Below, piece by piece: positions 1 through 12,600 of a stretch of 64,000 nt of DNA (position 1 is the stretch's first letter; every line of letters starts with the position of its first letter). Origin of the DNA: Nymphaea colorata (Eukaryota > Streptophyta > Magnoliopsida > Nymphaeales > Nymphaeaceae). Position numbers and translations under genes: made by a program. The stretch covers positions 24,446,131-24,510,130 of the forward strand of contig NC_045140.1 in assembly GCF_008831285.2 (NCBI RefSeq). The letters run 5' to 3'. The notes beneath the pieces are model-generated. The model was not told the DNA's origin. It was given only the letters and a program-made list of their open reading frames with translations, and did not search any database.

Positions 1-84
1 ATCTCACTGGTAAACTCAGAGAAGGATATTTCTGACTGTGCTTGAGATATGTAATCGAAGCTAACTAGTTGTGATTCTCGGCAG

Positions 85-723
85 TTGGGAACACGCCTTA
101 AAGTGAATTATGGAGTGACTTGGGATAAAGATGGCCTTTTCCAGAACTTGCAGCACAAGGCACCTGGTCATGTTCAACAAAGTGGTTCCTCAAGATTTAT
201 GCCTGTCAACCGGCCAAGGAATGACGTGCCATATCATTATTCTCAATCGATGCATTCTGAATCAGAATCTGCCCATCCAAGGAGATTCCGAGTAGGTTTT
301 CATTCGCATTAGTGATTTCATAATATGATGCCTTTTTCTCAGTGTTCGAGTTGTAATCTGGTAAGAATCTGATTATGCATGTGGTGTATGCCAATGTTGC
401 AATGACAATATTTGGCATTGTATATTTGCTCATTGATATGGCGTATCAACCAATGCATAGTGTTGGATATCTGCCCGTATCACCTTAGTTTCTGATTTTT
501 GTAAATCAAAGTGATTTAAATGATTTTAAACTGATTTAAAAATTTTAAACTATAAAAAGAAATGAACTTGTGTCGGCCTGTATTGTATTGGCAATGAGCT
601 GATACAGAGCGTTTTTCATGCATTGGTTTATCCTTTCAACTGTTCAGAATTCAGTGTGACTGGTTCCAAGCTACCATGAAGGCTGAAGACACTGAATGGA
701 CATATACCAATGGTTACATGTAA
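85..723 (+). CDS. 3' end of an unidentified protein-coding gene (last two exons)
   Basis: Exon 85-291 follows a pyrimidine-rich tract ending in ...ggcag and finishes at CGA|gtaggt. It encodes 69 residues beginning LGTRLKVNYGVTWDKDG and ending HPRRFR. Exon 655-723 follows ...gaattcag in the same phase and encodes CDWFQATMKAEDTEWTYTNG followed by YM and a TAA stop. The frame is open across the junction, and the Ser/His/Arg-rich stretch before it looks like a disordered C-terminal tail. The 5' part lies beyond the left edge. I do not recognise the family, and no catalytic or binding motif is visible. Open frames at 696-926 lie after the stop and look like 3' flank. The exon structure is well supported by splice consensus and phase; the function is unknown. 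Confidence 0.6.
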
Positions 724-1253
724 TCTTTGGAATCTACGGTTTCATGCTTTGGGCAATTGGAAAAGCTGCCAGAAGTCTGAGATTGGTTCTTCCTTTTGCT
801 TGTACTTCACCACTGACATTCTTTTCTTGCAGGATTAGTTCGAAGTTGCTGGCTTTGTCTTGCTGCATACTTGTTTGTGGCAGTGGCGGAAATGAAAATT
901 CTACTCTATTTATCTCAATATCCTGATAGAAGCAGTTCCATTGATTTTGACAAAAATATGCGTGTGCTGTTGTCTGCAAGAGGTAATGGGGATACAGCTT
1001 CCAGCACTGTAGCAGAGTAAATCAAATTGAATATTATACTTTGTATTTGCGACTCTATGATTCTTCTGGTTACCTAAGATCAGTAGTGTGATCTGTCCCA
1101 GGTTTCTGAGCCTCCTTTTATCCAGACCATGGAATTGTATCTCCCTCTATTGTTTACTGTAGGTGGGAGCGGTTTTTTTTTTTTTTTTCAAAACGGGTGC
1201 AGAATAGTGAAAGCTTCAATACGGTTTACCGTTGATTTCCGTTGTATGTAACT

Positions 1254-1560
1254 TGTGTTTAACTAAAAGTATTTATTTTACAATTCAAGAGGTTAGGGCA
1301 AGAGAGGAAGGTCATGAATTAAAACCTCTTTTAACCCTTAATAGGGTTTCTGGTTGATTTCCTCTGACTGAACTTTGTGTTTATTCAAGAGGTTAGCCCA
1401 ACAGAGGAAGACCATGATGAGTTCAAAGACTCGTTATAGCCTTAATATGGTTTCTTGTTTATTTCCTTTATCTTGTGTTCAATTAATAAGTATTTCCTCT
1501 ACAATTCAAGAGGCTAGCACAATAAAGGAAGGTCATGAGTCCAAACCTCTAAGCGTTTTT
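1254..1560. repeat. Three-copy tandem repeat, about 100-120 bp unit
   Basis: The phrase attcaagaggttag followed by gcaa-gaggaaggtcatga recurs starting near 1283, 1383 and 1504. It is preceded in the first and third copies by a similar aataagtattt-type stretch. The copies are diverged by substitutions and small indels, so the array is old. Confidence 0.6.
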
Positions 1561-1912
1561 TTTTTCGTTTCAAGGAGCCGTCGCCGGAGTTGTACACTGT
1601 TGGGGAGGCACCTGAGCTTAGCGCCCTCTTCCGATGAGGAAAGAGCACTTTCTTGCAGTGCTGTAAAAGTTTTTACTTTATTCATGACATTTTTCAAATC
1701 TTAGTGAGTTCAGAACTTCAGATCAATTGGTTTAGTTTATTAAGCAGGGTGCTTCATAAACTTAAACGTCTCAAACTTCCAAGGTTGGTCTTAATTACAT
1801 CACCCAACCCACGTATTCCTTTTGGCAGATGTTCCGCCACTTTTTATGCAATTAATCCTTGGTGTCCGGTGTGGATTTTTGAGATCACAGGGATTATACT
1901 TTGCCATGGATC

Positions 1913-2297
1913 ATTCTCAACGTTCTTGTTTCGTGTGATGATCAGAGGCTTGGAGCATTTTAGACTAGATTCATTTCCTGTCCAATAAAGATCTAAGTTG
2001 CCGGTGCCTTCTCCTTTCTAAACTCTCGAAAGTTCTACATTCTCAACGTTCGTGTGTCGTGTGATGTTCAGAAGCTTAGAGCATCTTAGATTAGATTTAT
2101 TTCCTGTCCAGTAAAGATCTAAGGTGCCGCTGTCTTCTTTTTTTCTGAACTCTCGAAAGTTGTCTACATTAACAACGTTCTTGTGTCGTGTGATGTTCAG
2201 AAGCTGAGAGCATCTTAAGACTAGATTAATTTCCTGTTCAATAAAGATCTAAGGTGCCGGTGCCTTCTGCTTTCTAAACTCTCGAAAGTTGTCTAGC
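1913..2297. repeat. Three-copy tandem repeat, about 127 bp unit
   Basis: Copies start near 1913, 2039 and 2168, each with caacgttc(t/g)tgt, cgtgtgatg-tcag, an aaagatctaag core and ctctcgaaagtt at the end. The spacings are 126 and 129 bp. The copies are clearly more alike than those of the neighbouring 1254-1560 array. No ORF is preserved in them. Confidence 0.75.
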
Positions 2298-3300
2298 CTT
2301 GATTCTTAAAAGAAAAACGTAATCGAACATCCTAATCCGGAAACACTTGGAATACTTTGCCTATGGAGATGTAGGATCGCTATGAGTTACAGATCTATAT
2401 AAAAAATGCTGCTAAGGTTACATATAATATTGCTAAATATTCCAATCCAACCGTCGGCCCATATAGGCGATCTGCCGTCTCCAATTTTTTTTTTATTGTA
2501 ATGATGCTAAAAGGAAATACCTCGATCCTTGAGTTTCTTGCTCTTAAAGATTCTCTAACTGGGCTATTTTAGATTGTGAACATTCTGTCCATTGGATAGC
2601 TTATGTCTCGTGCTTTCAAGAACTCGCATTGCTCGTTTGAGCTCTAATGCTATATAAGCTAAAATTAATGACTCACTTTTCCAAAGGATGTGAATGGGTT
2701 CAACAGCATTCCGTTGGAATTCTAACTAGTCACGTTCAATGATGAGAACCACAATATGAATGAGCAGATTTATGTTCAAATTTTCATCTGAACCAGACGG
2801 GCTTCTCATGGTTACGTCACTGTGCTGAACGTACCCCTTTTTTAAAAAAAAAAATTATCGTCCTTTACCCTGTCCTCACAGAAGTATCAGGCTATCACCA
2901 TTGCTTTCATCTATTAGACTATTAGATGGCGCACGCATTGGCATCGAACGGACAATGCCTACGGGTTTGAAGGCTCTTATGTCGGACGAGCTAGCCAGAC
3001 AGGCGTCGCTGGTGTGGGCAGAGTCGTCGTCTGACGAGGTCATTTGACGTACTTGAGGAAGAGGATCGGCATCTTGGCTTTCCTTCTCATCCCCTTTTTG
3101 GGGCCCTTGGGGGAATCTACCTGCTATTGTCGAGGAATCATTCCATTTTCTCCTCCTCCTCCGTCCTCAATGAAGCCCACGAAAGCACCCATCTTCGATT
3201 AACGTTACCATTGTTGGTGCTCTGTTCTTCATCCTCAAAGCATCATCGTTTTCGCGCTCTCTCTCTCTCTTCCTGCTACCATTCTTTCTTTTGGCGAAGT

Positions 3301-5300
3301 ATGGCGAGACTCCAGTCTGACCAGGAAGACCTTCATCCCTCTTCTAAACCTGCCTTCGACTTCGTGGATTTCCCCGAGGACGTCCAAATCTCTATCCTTT
3401 CCTTCCTCTCCCCACAGGACGTCGCCGTCTTCTCCTCTACCTGCAAGCGGCTTCTGGAATTGTGCTCCGACGATGCGAAGGTATGGCTCTCGATGTGCCA
3501 AAGGCGGTGGGGCTCCAAGACCCACGTGAAGAAATGGTCCAACGGGAGGATCAAATACCGCGTCCTCTACAAGACCCTGGAAAAGTACGAGAATCTGATA
3601 GGTTTCTGGAGGAAGATCGGACAAGGAGGCGCTCCTTTGGTCTTCTTTGAATGGGGGGAGTCTTTCGTCACCGGCTCCAGGGTCTTATCTTACCAGGATG
3701 GCAGTTACGAGGTTGTAAAGTTTCCATTTTTGTGGATGGGCCTCTCCACAGATGGCGATCCTCTCAATTTGAGAAATCCTCATATGAATTTTGGGTTCCC
3801 TATCAGAAGAACGCCCGATATTAGTAGTTCTGAGCCGATGGTTGAATACGCCAGCAGCGAAAACGGGGATTGCTTTTGGGATTTTGAAGGAAACTGGAGT
3901 GCGGAACACATGAACGGGCTATCAAGCTTGGTGAATGTCAATTTTGTGGGCAAGAACCATATAATGATTGAAGGCAGGCAGAGCAGCTCGCCTTCCATTC
4001 CGAAGAATCGGTCATTCTGTCGAACCGACAGTTACTCGGATTTTAATGGAAGCAGTTCAGGTGGCGAAGAACTGGTTGGCCTCGAGGGAACTTCGCCTAG
4101 TAGTTCTCCCGACTTTTTGAGGTTTGAGACTTATCAGTATCTCGCTAACAGAACAAGCCCAGTTGGGGAAAGGGCAACAAGGAGGCAGAGGAGGAAGGAC
4201 AGGGAACGGGCAGCAAATAAATGGGAAGCAGAGCACTATGTCAAAATCGCTGACAGTTCGCCGACTTCGGCACGCCCTTTGCAGGGCCTGTGGAAGGTGC
4301 CATTGGTCGTTTTCTTTCACTTCCAGTTGCAACGATGAGAGCTCCTTCTGAATTCCTACCTTAAAACCATCGTCACTGCCTTGACAACAATTTCTGCTTA
4401 AAATGACTCCTGTACTTTGAGTTTCGCCTTCTGGTCATTTCTGTGCTGTTCTGTTAAGCATGATGAGTCTCCATTCGGTGAACCACTTGATACTAAATTC
4501 TCCCTTGATTGGCGGTGCAATATGCTGCCTTTTGGAGTGATATGGATAGTTTCACAAATAGGCCGTTAAGTTTGCATAATTATATGTCTTAGAGTAGCTT
4601 TTGCATGTATAGTTTGCATCTTATTTTACTTCCTTTTCTTCTTCCTCCCTAAGATTGCGTCCATGATTCCCCAAGTTATTCTGAATGATCTGTTTCTAAA
4701 GGAGAAGAAAACATTATTCATGAAGGGAAGTTTGCTATTGCAGTTGGTTTCTTTTGTATGTTGTTCCTTGAGGTATGATTGTGATTGGTTCGTTGCTGTA
4801 AACTGACTCCCAGTTTTCATACATCACAGGGGATATGTGATTCCATGAGTCTGGTTTTCTTCCTTGTCTCATATGATGACCTTGGGGGTTTGGTTTGCCG
4901 GAAGGTTGGAGACACCTCGGATCAATTAGCTGGTTGTTCCCCAGTTTTTTGGACTTCAAATTCTAAATTCGTGGACTCCCCGTTATCTAGTGATGAAGAT
5001 GAACTGTATAGCAGGCGCATACATGTTCGACCACTTTCTGCAAACTGCATATATCAATGCCCACAATTCGTTGAGAATGAAGTGGTAATGCGTAGTTTAT
5101 GCATTAATTCAAGTTATGACTTGATAAGTGGTTACCAGATAGGTTCTACAAGCATTCCTCAGAAAGATGAGGGAAGAGTTTGGCAGTACATTGACGGGGC
5201 CTTTGGTTTTGGGCTTTTTCAGAGTAGCTTTATCATAGATTTGAAACGCATTGAAGTGAATAACCATCTTCTTGATGTTGTTCAATCGAACATCAGATGA
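3301..5300 (+). CDS. F-box protein, At3g12350/At5g39450-like
   Basis: Two exons, 3301-4296 and 4830-5300. They join in phase at ...GLWK|gtgcc and ...atcacag|GGICDS and give 488 residues. Residues ~22-62 are an F-box: FPEDVQISILSFLSPQDVA, then CKRLLELC and KVWLSMCQRRWG. This predicts binding to SKP1 in an SCF ubiquitin ligase; the substrate is unknown. The following segment (WKRIKYRVLYKTL-type, NLIGFWR) and the C-terminal block with FFLVSYDDLGG and FWTSNSKFVDSP resemble the plant At3g12350/At5g39450 group, which lacks Kelch or LRR repeats. The middle is Ser-rich, and a basic patch, RRQRRKDRERAANKW, precedes the splice site. The start is the first ATG (MARLQSDQED) in this frame. Upstream in-frame codons reach a TTG but no other ATG. 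Confidence 0.88.
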
Positions 5301-6101
5301 TTAAAGTTGTTTCTTCTTAGAATAACATGTAAATTGCACACGTAGATCTCATTTAACAATTAGTTATCCTTCTCAATGACGTTACTTTATTGTATCTCTT
5401 TTATTGTATTCAATGCTCATTGTATCTCCCTTTTAGCCAAAAGGAATCAATTTTTTTGTTATTTATTTGACATCTAAAGCTGTTTCAATTAAGAATGCTG
5501 AAAAATGTGGAAGCTTACTGCAGAAGTGTTATGTTATTTGGTGCAAAGCCAATCAAATTAGTAGATCACTGTCTAAGCTGCATCTATCATTTGTTACTGC
5601 TGCGAAGTTAGCTAGGTTGCAAGCAGCTGTTTGCTTATTTAATAGTTGAATTAAGTTATTGTGGCTTAGCGTAAAGGTGTGGGTACCTTCATGTCTACTT
5701 TGCCATACCAATGCTTTCACGCGAATCGTATCTATACTTTTTCCAATTAGATAGTGACAAACTAAGAAGCCATGGAAAAGCTTCTGAGCTTACCTGTTTA
5801 TTCATTCTCAAAACAAGTCTCTGAGTCTGTCCCATGTTGTTTGCTTTTCCCAGTTGCCTATTCCTTGTTATACTAGCCAAGGGCAAGATCGATTTCCCAC
5901 ATGCACATTTTGTCTTCTGCTACATTCAGTTCCGTCAGGTTAACAGGTCATGTGCTAAACCATTCTGTTGATCTGTTCTGCCAGAAGAAGTGATTCTATG
6001 TAAAATTGACAGATAAAGCCTTCAGGAATGATGTAGGGCATCGAGCAACAAAAGAATGAAGAGGGCATCTGACGACCACCCTAGTAAATCATAATGGCAC
6101 T

Positions 6102-6528
6102 TCACCAACCATGAAACTGACATGTTTCTTCCCGCACATATGCGGCGTCGAAAGTTTGTCTGCAACAGCAGGGGCTAATGTCCCTTTCTTGAGGGACTTT
6201 CATTGAACGTCTCTGCATTTCTTTCTGTGCTTCTTGCAGCAACCACAGATATTTCACATGCTTGGAATGAAATGTCACTTTGATTGCTGTCAAACACCTC
6301 GTAACACTGGCGCTTTCACTAGAACGCCTCCCTAACTTGGAAGAAGTAGGATTGGCAGAAGGCTTTCCATTGAACATCTCCTGCAGTTCTTTCTGTGCTT
6401 CTTGCAGCAACCATGGATATTTCACATGCTTGGAATGAAATTTCATTTTGATTGCTGTCAAACACCTCATAACGGGCGCTTTCACTGGAACGCCTCCCTA
6501 ACTTGGAAGTTTGGTCGTGCTTGACCAT
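6102..6528 (-). pseudogene. Unrecognised ORF made of a tandemly duplicated segment, one copy frame-broken
   Basis: Two direct copies (about 6200-6343 and 6366-6509, period about 166 bp) read on the minus strand as related peptide blocks: RCLTAIK, FHSKHVKY, WLLQEAQKE and LGRRSSESA. One frame (6102-6485) covers both copies of most blocks. At the junction after LGRRSSESA, the sense-upstream copy has two bases fewer (taacgggcgc against taacactggcgc on the plus strand), so its preceding LGRRSSESA lies in another frame. This suggests a decayed coding fragment or chance openness preserved by a recent duplication. I do not recognise the family and see no flanking exons. Confidence 0.3.
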
Positions 6529-7905
6529 CAGCTTGAAATCACGCTTTCTTGAATTGAGCTGACCCGATAATTAGGCCCATGGTTTATTTCTTAAACAAGT
6601 CCGAATTGATTTTTCTCCGAGCAGTGAGAAGTGCTGGAAGAAGCACAGAATTTATGTACAGTAGCTGGCAAATTTTTGGTTTACTATCAAATCTGTGAAA
6701 GAATGTTATTTATTCTACAAGCTGCAATCTTTGGATGTTCCTTTAGAAAACTTTCCCCTACACATTTGTTCTAGTATAAGTTCCTCAAAATGCTGGGAAG
6801 TGACAAACTTTGGCTCAAGTCGAAATTTGTATGGTTGAATTTTTTCTGGAAAAAATATTGAATCAGAGGTATCTGTGCATTTGTTTGTATTGTAGGATTG
6901 GACCAACTTCGTCATGTGATTGATAAATAAGATCAAATTTGAAACTAGCTTTGAATAGACACTTCTCTTTTTCCCGCTGAGATGGTTTAGTTTAAATTCT
7001 GTTCTTCGTTCGTTACATTGTTGTACGCTACTGTGTAGAGCCTAGAAAGGGTCACACCTAGAGGAGGGTTTGAGATGAAAGTCCCTCTTAAAATGAGTGG
7101 CGTCAATGAACTTCAGGTGGTATCGTTCCATCATGGTTGCTCGCCATGGTCCAATCTACATGTCGGATAGCTCCTTTCTGTACGCACTCAAAGCTTGTGT
7201 AATGTGGCTGCTTTGTGTGACAAAATGACTTTCAGCGGTTCCAGTATTACTCTCAACTAAGCACTTGCCATAAGATACTGTTATCTCGTTCAACATATGC
7301 TCCAAATACAAGTCTATTGAACGAGATTCATACTTTGTTTTTTTTCCCTTCTCTGTTTGTTTGAACTCTTTTTCTTCGAGTTAATTACAGCAGATAATTA
7401 TGGACTAGTCAGAGACAAGGTTACCTAATACCGTTTGAGCTCTATTGTTCAAGTCCAATTTCCATAAGGTTCTCTCAAGTTAAGGCCTTAAATTGCGTCA
7501 CAGGGTCTTTGTCCACCAGGACCCAGAAATCATGCTACCAGTTAGATCATTTATGGTTCTAGCTCAATTTCCGGATTTGCACATCTCTAAATTAGATCCT
7601 TGAGTAAATAGCGCCGTTTCGGACCTATGAGACTTCATCTCTGGTGCCCCATTTAAACTGCGTTACTTGGTACCTTTTCAACCAGACTGCTGCCATTAAA
7701 ATGTAATCTGACTCAAACTGCTGCCATTAAAAATGTCGTCTGACTGGAAGAGCTTCGCACAGTGGAGTAGGCTGTGGCAGTTGTGTGTGGAACCATGGCC
7801 CGATTCTCATAAACATCATTTTTTTTTTCTTAAGCTAAAAAATATAGTATACACCATAAAAAAGTATTCATTCATGGGGTATGAATTCACGCACACGCAC
7901 GCACA

Positions 7906-7944
7906 CATATATATATTAGAGAGAGAGAGAGAGAGAGAGAGAGT
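7906..7944. repeat. Compound (TA)n-(GA)n microsatellite
   Basis: A short acacatatatatat run passes directly into a (GA) run of about 12 units. It lies roughly 200 bp beyond the LIM stop codon, probably in or near its 3' UTR. Confidence 0.8.
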
Positions 7945-8140
7945 AAACTTGTTCGATCAACATAACAGAAGGGAGCAAAAACCACACTCAGGAGCTTTGC
8001 AGTATATATTCTTTCAGTCTATTACACACAAGGAAACATGATTATATGACATCATACCAAGAAAAAAGAGCGGAGAAGGATGTAACAGAACACCAAAAAG
8101 GAAAAAGAGAGGAAAAAATGAAAGCCGGCATCATCAATAA

Positions 8141-9567
8141 TCACGCAACAGCTTCACTGCTGGCTGGCGTCTCAGTAGCAACCGTCTCGTTGCTTTTGTC
8201 AAGCTGACTGAAGTTCCCCTTCTCTTTGATCAGTTGCGCATGGTGGTGCTTGCAGTATAGATTTTTCTCATGGGCAACGTAGTTAGATGGGCTGATAGTG
8301 CACCCTCCATGGCTGCATTTGAAGCAGCTCTTATGATATGCACTTCCATCGACAGCAACCTGCAGAAGATGTATCTCGGAGATTAGAAAGAGGGCGAAAT
8401 TTTCCAATTCACTATTTTACTGATCAGGATCAGGTACCTTTTCAATTGGATAAACGGTCTTCTTGCATGCAGCACATTTATCTTTTGTGCCCACAAACAC
8501 GCTTGTCACTTTATTCTGTGTCTGTAAAGTTAAGCCCATGGTTAGTTTCATGCCTTAAAATGTGAAACCAAAGCGAGAAATGCAGACGCTTCTCTTAGAT
8601 TCAATTATTAGAGATGTGAACGATTTAGATCTGGATAATCTAAATGCATCAAAAACATGTTCCTTCGAATTTGGTACACCTAAGTGAACCAAACTTCAGA
8701 AAAAAAATATCCCCAGCCATTTTCATCCCTTCAATGATCACGAAAAAAGTGGGATGTCGTTTGAAATGACTGTAGACGACGAATTTGCTGCTTGGCAGGC
8801 TCATCAAGAAAAACAGAGATTACCTCAGGATCAATGAGCTTCTCCGGCTTTACAATCTTGGGTGTCCCTGTTGAGAGATTGAAAGGTCAGTTATCGGGAG
8901 TTTTATCGAGAATAGTTTTGACGAGATCAATGGAAGGAACCGACTTGTCACCTTCAAAACTTTTGTCTAGACTACCAGTTCTCTTGAATTGCTGATCATA
9001 GTGAGGTCTGCAGTAAAGAACTCCTTCAAAAGAGCAATAGTTGCCAAGCTGCAATGTGACATGGACGTTAAGAAAGGACACGGAAATTTGCGCAGCAATT
9101 ATATGATAAGATTCCTTGATTGAAGAAATGACCAGCAGAAACTAAATACAGAAAAGGTAATGGGGTCTTCAAATGCTGAAGATAAAGATTGTCATGTCTT
9201 CAAAGAGGAGAAAAAAATAGTTGGTGGAGCTGGGTTTGTTTCCAGCAGAAGCCACATTATTCTTATTGTCATAAGGTTTGATGGATCTGGGCATGAAAGA
9301 AGGCAGTGCGGGAATTTCCTGATTAAGACACCACCTTAAAGAATTCAACATAAAACTCGTATGTTTGTGGAAATATCCGAGATCCACTCAGAGGATCAGC
9401 CTGGTAGAGAGGGTGTTGGAGATTTCTTCTACCTTGAGGGTTCCCTTGCAGTGGTAGCACCTGAAGCAGGCTTTGTGGAAGATCCGCTTATCAGCAACAA
9501 GCTGATCAACCAGATAGACTGTCTTCTGGCATGCCTGGCATTTCTGCTGCGTACCTGCGAACGACAT
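8141..9567 (-). CDS. WLIM1: Two-LIM-domain actin-bundling protein, WLIM1-like
   Basis: Five exons on the minus strand: 9567-9433, 9048-8952, 8867-8824, 8521-8438 and 8359-8141. All have GT-AG borders and continuous phase, giving 192 residues, the usual size of plant WLIM proteins. LIM1 ligands are C10, C13, H31, C34, C37, C40, C58 and H61. LIM2 ligands are C108, C111, H129, C132, C135, C140, C156 and H159. Both zinc-binding sets are complete. The start MSFAGTQQKCQAC, the linker KSFEGTPKIVKPEK and the end YCKHHHAQLIKEKGN match the WLIM1 class. Family knowledge: these proteins bind and bundle actin filaments and can shuttle to the nucleus. The C-terminal tail after LIM2 is short, Ser/Thr/Glu-rich and ends SSEAVA. 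No defect is seen. Assignment to WLIM1 rather than another WLIM is by similarity from memory. Confidence 0.93.
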
Positions 9568-9570
9568 TTC

Positions 9571-9613
9571 TCTCCGTCTCCCTCTCTCCCTCCCTCCCTC
9601 TCTCTCTCTTTCT
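9571..9613. repeat. CT-rich microsatellite in the LIM 5' leader
   Basis: Interrupted (CT)/(CCCT) repeats lie immediately upstream of the LIM start codon, so the transcript leader would carry a GA-rich tract. Such tracts are common in plant 5' UTRs. The 9361-9786 plus-strand open frame is a shadow over this and exon 1. Confidence 0.7.
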
Positions 9614-12600
9614 TAGGCAGAAATGAAAGACCTGAGAAAGGGAGGAGAGAGATCCTTCTAAGGGAAAGACAGAGGGAGAGCTATTTGACGAATCGAGTGA
9701 GGAGGATGGGATGGGAAGAAAGCAAATTTGAAAGAGATCAAAGCCAGAGTTGTAACAACTTTCTTTATTTTGGCTGCTTCCCCTAAAGATGTGGGAGGTT
9801 GTGGTTCGAATTTATCGTCGCAACGGTTGGATTTTCATGCATTAGATCCGTGGATGTTGCTGGCAATGAGGGGTTCATCCTTGCTGTGCTTGCCTGTGGT
9901 GGGCAGCCACATTCCGAAGTTCTATTATTCAGATCTTAACATAACGTCCCTACATTTTCAGCTATTTCCCGTATCCAGTTTCTCCATTCTGAAGTTTCGA
10001 GCACTTTCTTTTCTCTTCGTTGAACGCCACGATAGAAGATTATATTATTTTAAGTTGATCATTAGGTTTTCCCACATGGAGATCAACTGTATAAAAGAAA
10101 AACTCATAGACAATTTTGTTACAATTTGTTCCTAGTCTCGTTCCTATGTTTTTCATTTACATCTTACAATCAAAGATAACAAGTTTTTTTGGCTAAATTT
10201 GATAGAAACAGTTTCCGATCCCCAACTCAGAGGTTCTCAATCTGAAGGATGAACCTGTCCAAGTTAAAGAGAACAGGAAGATGCATTTGAAGAACGTGAA
10301 AAATGAAATAATGAATCTGGAATATGACTAATAAGGGGAAGGTCATAACTTTTTATAAGTTTTCTCAGAAATTTCTTGGAATTGAATTCAGAGTTTGCGC
10401 AAATGAAATTTACATGGTATATATACGAGCAACCGACAATTGAACCTGGCAAAATATTTCATGTAGGGAAAATCTGAATGATACAGCTAGCCAGGACACT
10501 TGGGATATATCCTTTAGCAGAATGGACACTCGACCAATCTCAACGAAATTAACGAGATCTCACCGACAGAAATCTTGCTGGTTTTTTTTTTTTTTAAAAA
10601 TGATTATGTTTTTAAAAATTATTTCATCATAGAAGGTTCTAAAAAGCAGTGGTCGCATTGCCCTCCACCATTTTCATGAATAGCCATGTGAGCGAATAAA
10701 GATTAAACATGATTTCTATGTCCTACCAATCAACAAATTCAGGCGGTAAAAATGTATGGCTGTGAGATGGGAAGGGGATCAATTGAGGTGTGGATATGGA
10801 AAAAGTCATCGTTTCATCGTCTTGGTAAAATAAAATGATCAGGAGATCCTTGAACCAAAAACAAGCCAAGTGTGGGCAGTTGCCCACACAGACTCATATA
10901 ACTTACTTTATCACATAGCGGTGCTCCTTAAATCTAAGATTTTTTATCCGATAAAAAATCATGTGCCTCCAGTCACATGTTTCTGGCTCTACCTGTATTT
11001 GGGAAAATGGGGCACTCTGGCTTCTGGGTCAATACAGTATTTATGAGCCTAAATAGGGATTCGATTTAAAATCCGATTTGTTTATAACACTCGCTTTCTC
11101 TACCATGGGGTGCAACATTTATGAGGCTGAAAGCTGTATTGAAAGGCCATACAGCCTGTCCGAACGAAGATTTTGACATTTGTTTCACCTTATAGTTATT
11201 ATGCAGCCTTTTTTGGACTTGGGAGCCACTTTTTATAATCTTATTCATATTTGAACGACGACTCGGGGCTTGAAAGAATGCGTCTTGGAGGTTGGAAGGT
11301 CCGGTTTATCTTTATTGCGTTCGTTTTTATACGAAATTGGTAATAACATTATTTGTTGAGTGAGTAGGAGAAATACTTTATTTTATTCTTTAATAAAAAG
11401 GTTAAAGTTCACATTCTTTCTCTCATTCCTACATCCTACCCGTCTGCTTTTGATGTTTCGGAGGGACACTCTTGTTATGTTTCAATTTATATATTTTTGT
11501 AACATACAAAGTTGAGATTCACAACTGAGACTGGTCACCTGCTAGCTCTCGTTCTTCTATTATGCCAACCTCATTGAGCAGGTAACACTAGCAGATATAC
11601 TACCTTTAATGAGGACAAAATTATAAGGTCATAACAGTTGGACTTGGGGAGACCCATCAAGCATAAAATTTCCTATAAACAACGGAAATTTTCTTAAAGA
11701 TTCATAGGAGAATAAGCGACGCCAGCAGATGAAAGATCTCAAGGTCCTAATTAAAGCTTAACTTGGCAAGTTATGAGAACCCATAACTTAACTCATGAAA
11801 GATTTTCATCACGAAAATCTTATGAAAGGCACCTAATCTGTAATAACATAACCAATAAGCATTCCAAGTTCAAAAAAATTGTATCTAATTCCTGGTTTGT
11901 GTTCAATTCACAATTATAGATGTAAAATGTGTATGTATAACTTTTGCTTTTCTGGGTGGTAAAAAATGAACTGACTTTTTTCTTTAAGAAAAAAAAGAAA
12001 AAGAAAAAGCTCTTTGAAAAGTCTAAGGAGAAAAAGAAGAGAATACAACGTTAAGGGCCAGCCTTCAACTTTTTCCTTTTTTTCTCCTGGTTTGGTGAAG
12101 TGTCACTATTAGTAGCTGCAAGCAATGATTAGCCGAAGGTGCTGCCACTTTTTTCCCTCTTTTCTGTTCGATGCCAGTGATTGTTTGCATGTACTCCAAG
12201 CTTTACGCTTTCACCAGAGAAAACTGGAAATATTTGCATGTGGCTTTCGGAAGAGACGTAAATTTGATTCAGGATGAGCTTGGTATCTCTAACACAGCCA
12301 TCATGCAATTTAATTTTCTCTTATTTTTTGTCCAACGGAAAAAGAGCGATACAAAATAAAAAAAAATTCCATTTGAACATAAAGGTAGACAGTTTTTCTG
12401 ATTCATTTTTTAAGTTTAAATTTTATAAATTTGTGCACACCAAACATATTTTTGAAATGAATATTTCAAAAAAAAATTGCTTTAAAAATCAATAAAACTT
12501 AAATGGAGTCGCAAATGCAAGATTGAACACTGTCCGCTTTAGATGAGAAACTGTTTGTCGTTCATTTAAGGAAAACTCGATGCGTAATTTATAAAATAAG

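Larger units (their letters stand above)
724..3300. other. Intergenic spacer between the left-edge gene and the F-box gene
   Basis: About 2.6 kb, AT-rich, with no convincing coding exon. It holds two separate three-copy tandem arrays, listed individually (1254-1560 and 1913-2297). The last 150 bases before the F-box start are C/T-rich, including a (CT)n run near 3257-3275, as is common in plant 5' leaders. The open frames at 1375-1704 and 1653-1988 overlap the tandem repeats and lack codon structure. Confidence 0.6.
5301..8140. other. Intergenic spacer between F-box and LIM genes (convergent 3' ends)
   Basis: About 2.8 kb lying between the 3' ends of two convergent genes. It contains the duplicated ORF segment at 6102-6528 and a compound microsatellite at 7906-7944 near the LIM 3' UTR. 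The 5467-5649 and 6715-6936 open frames show no recognisable domain. Nothing else is supported. Confidence 0.5.

Noticed and set aside
9361-9786. Plus-strand 141-codon open frame
   Set aside because: Shadow of LIM exon 1 and its CT-rich leader on the opposite strand.
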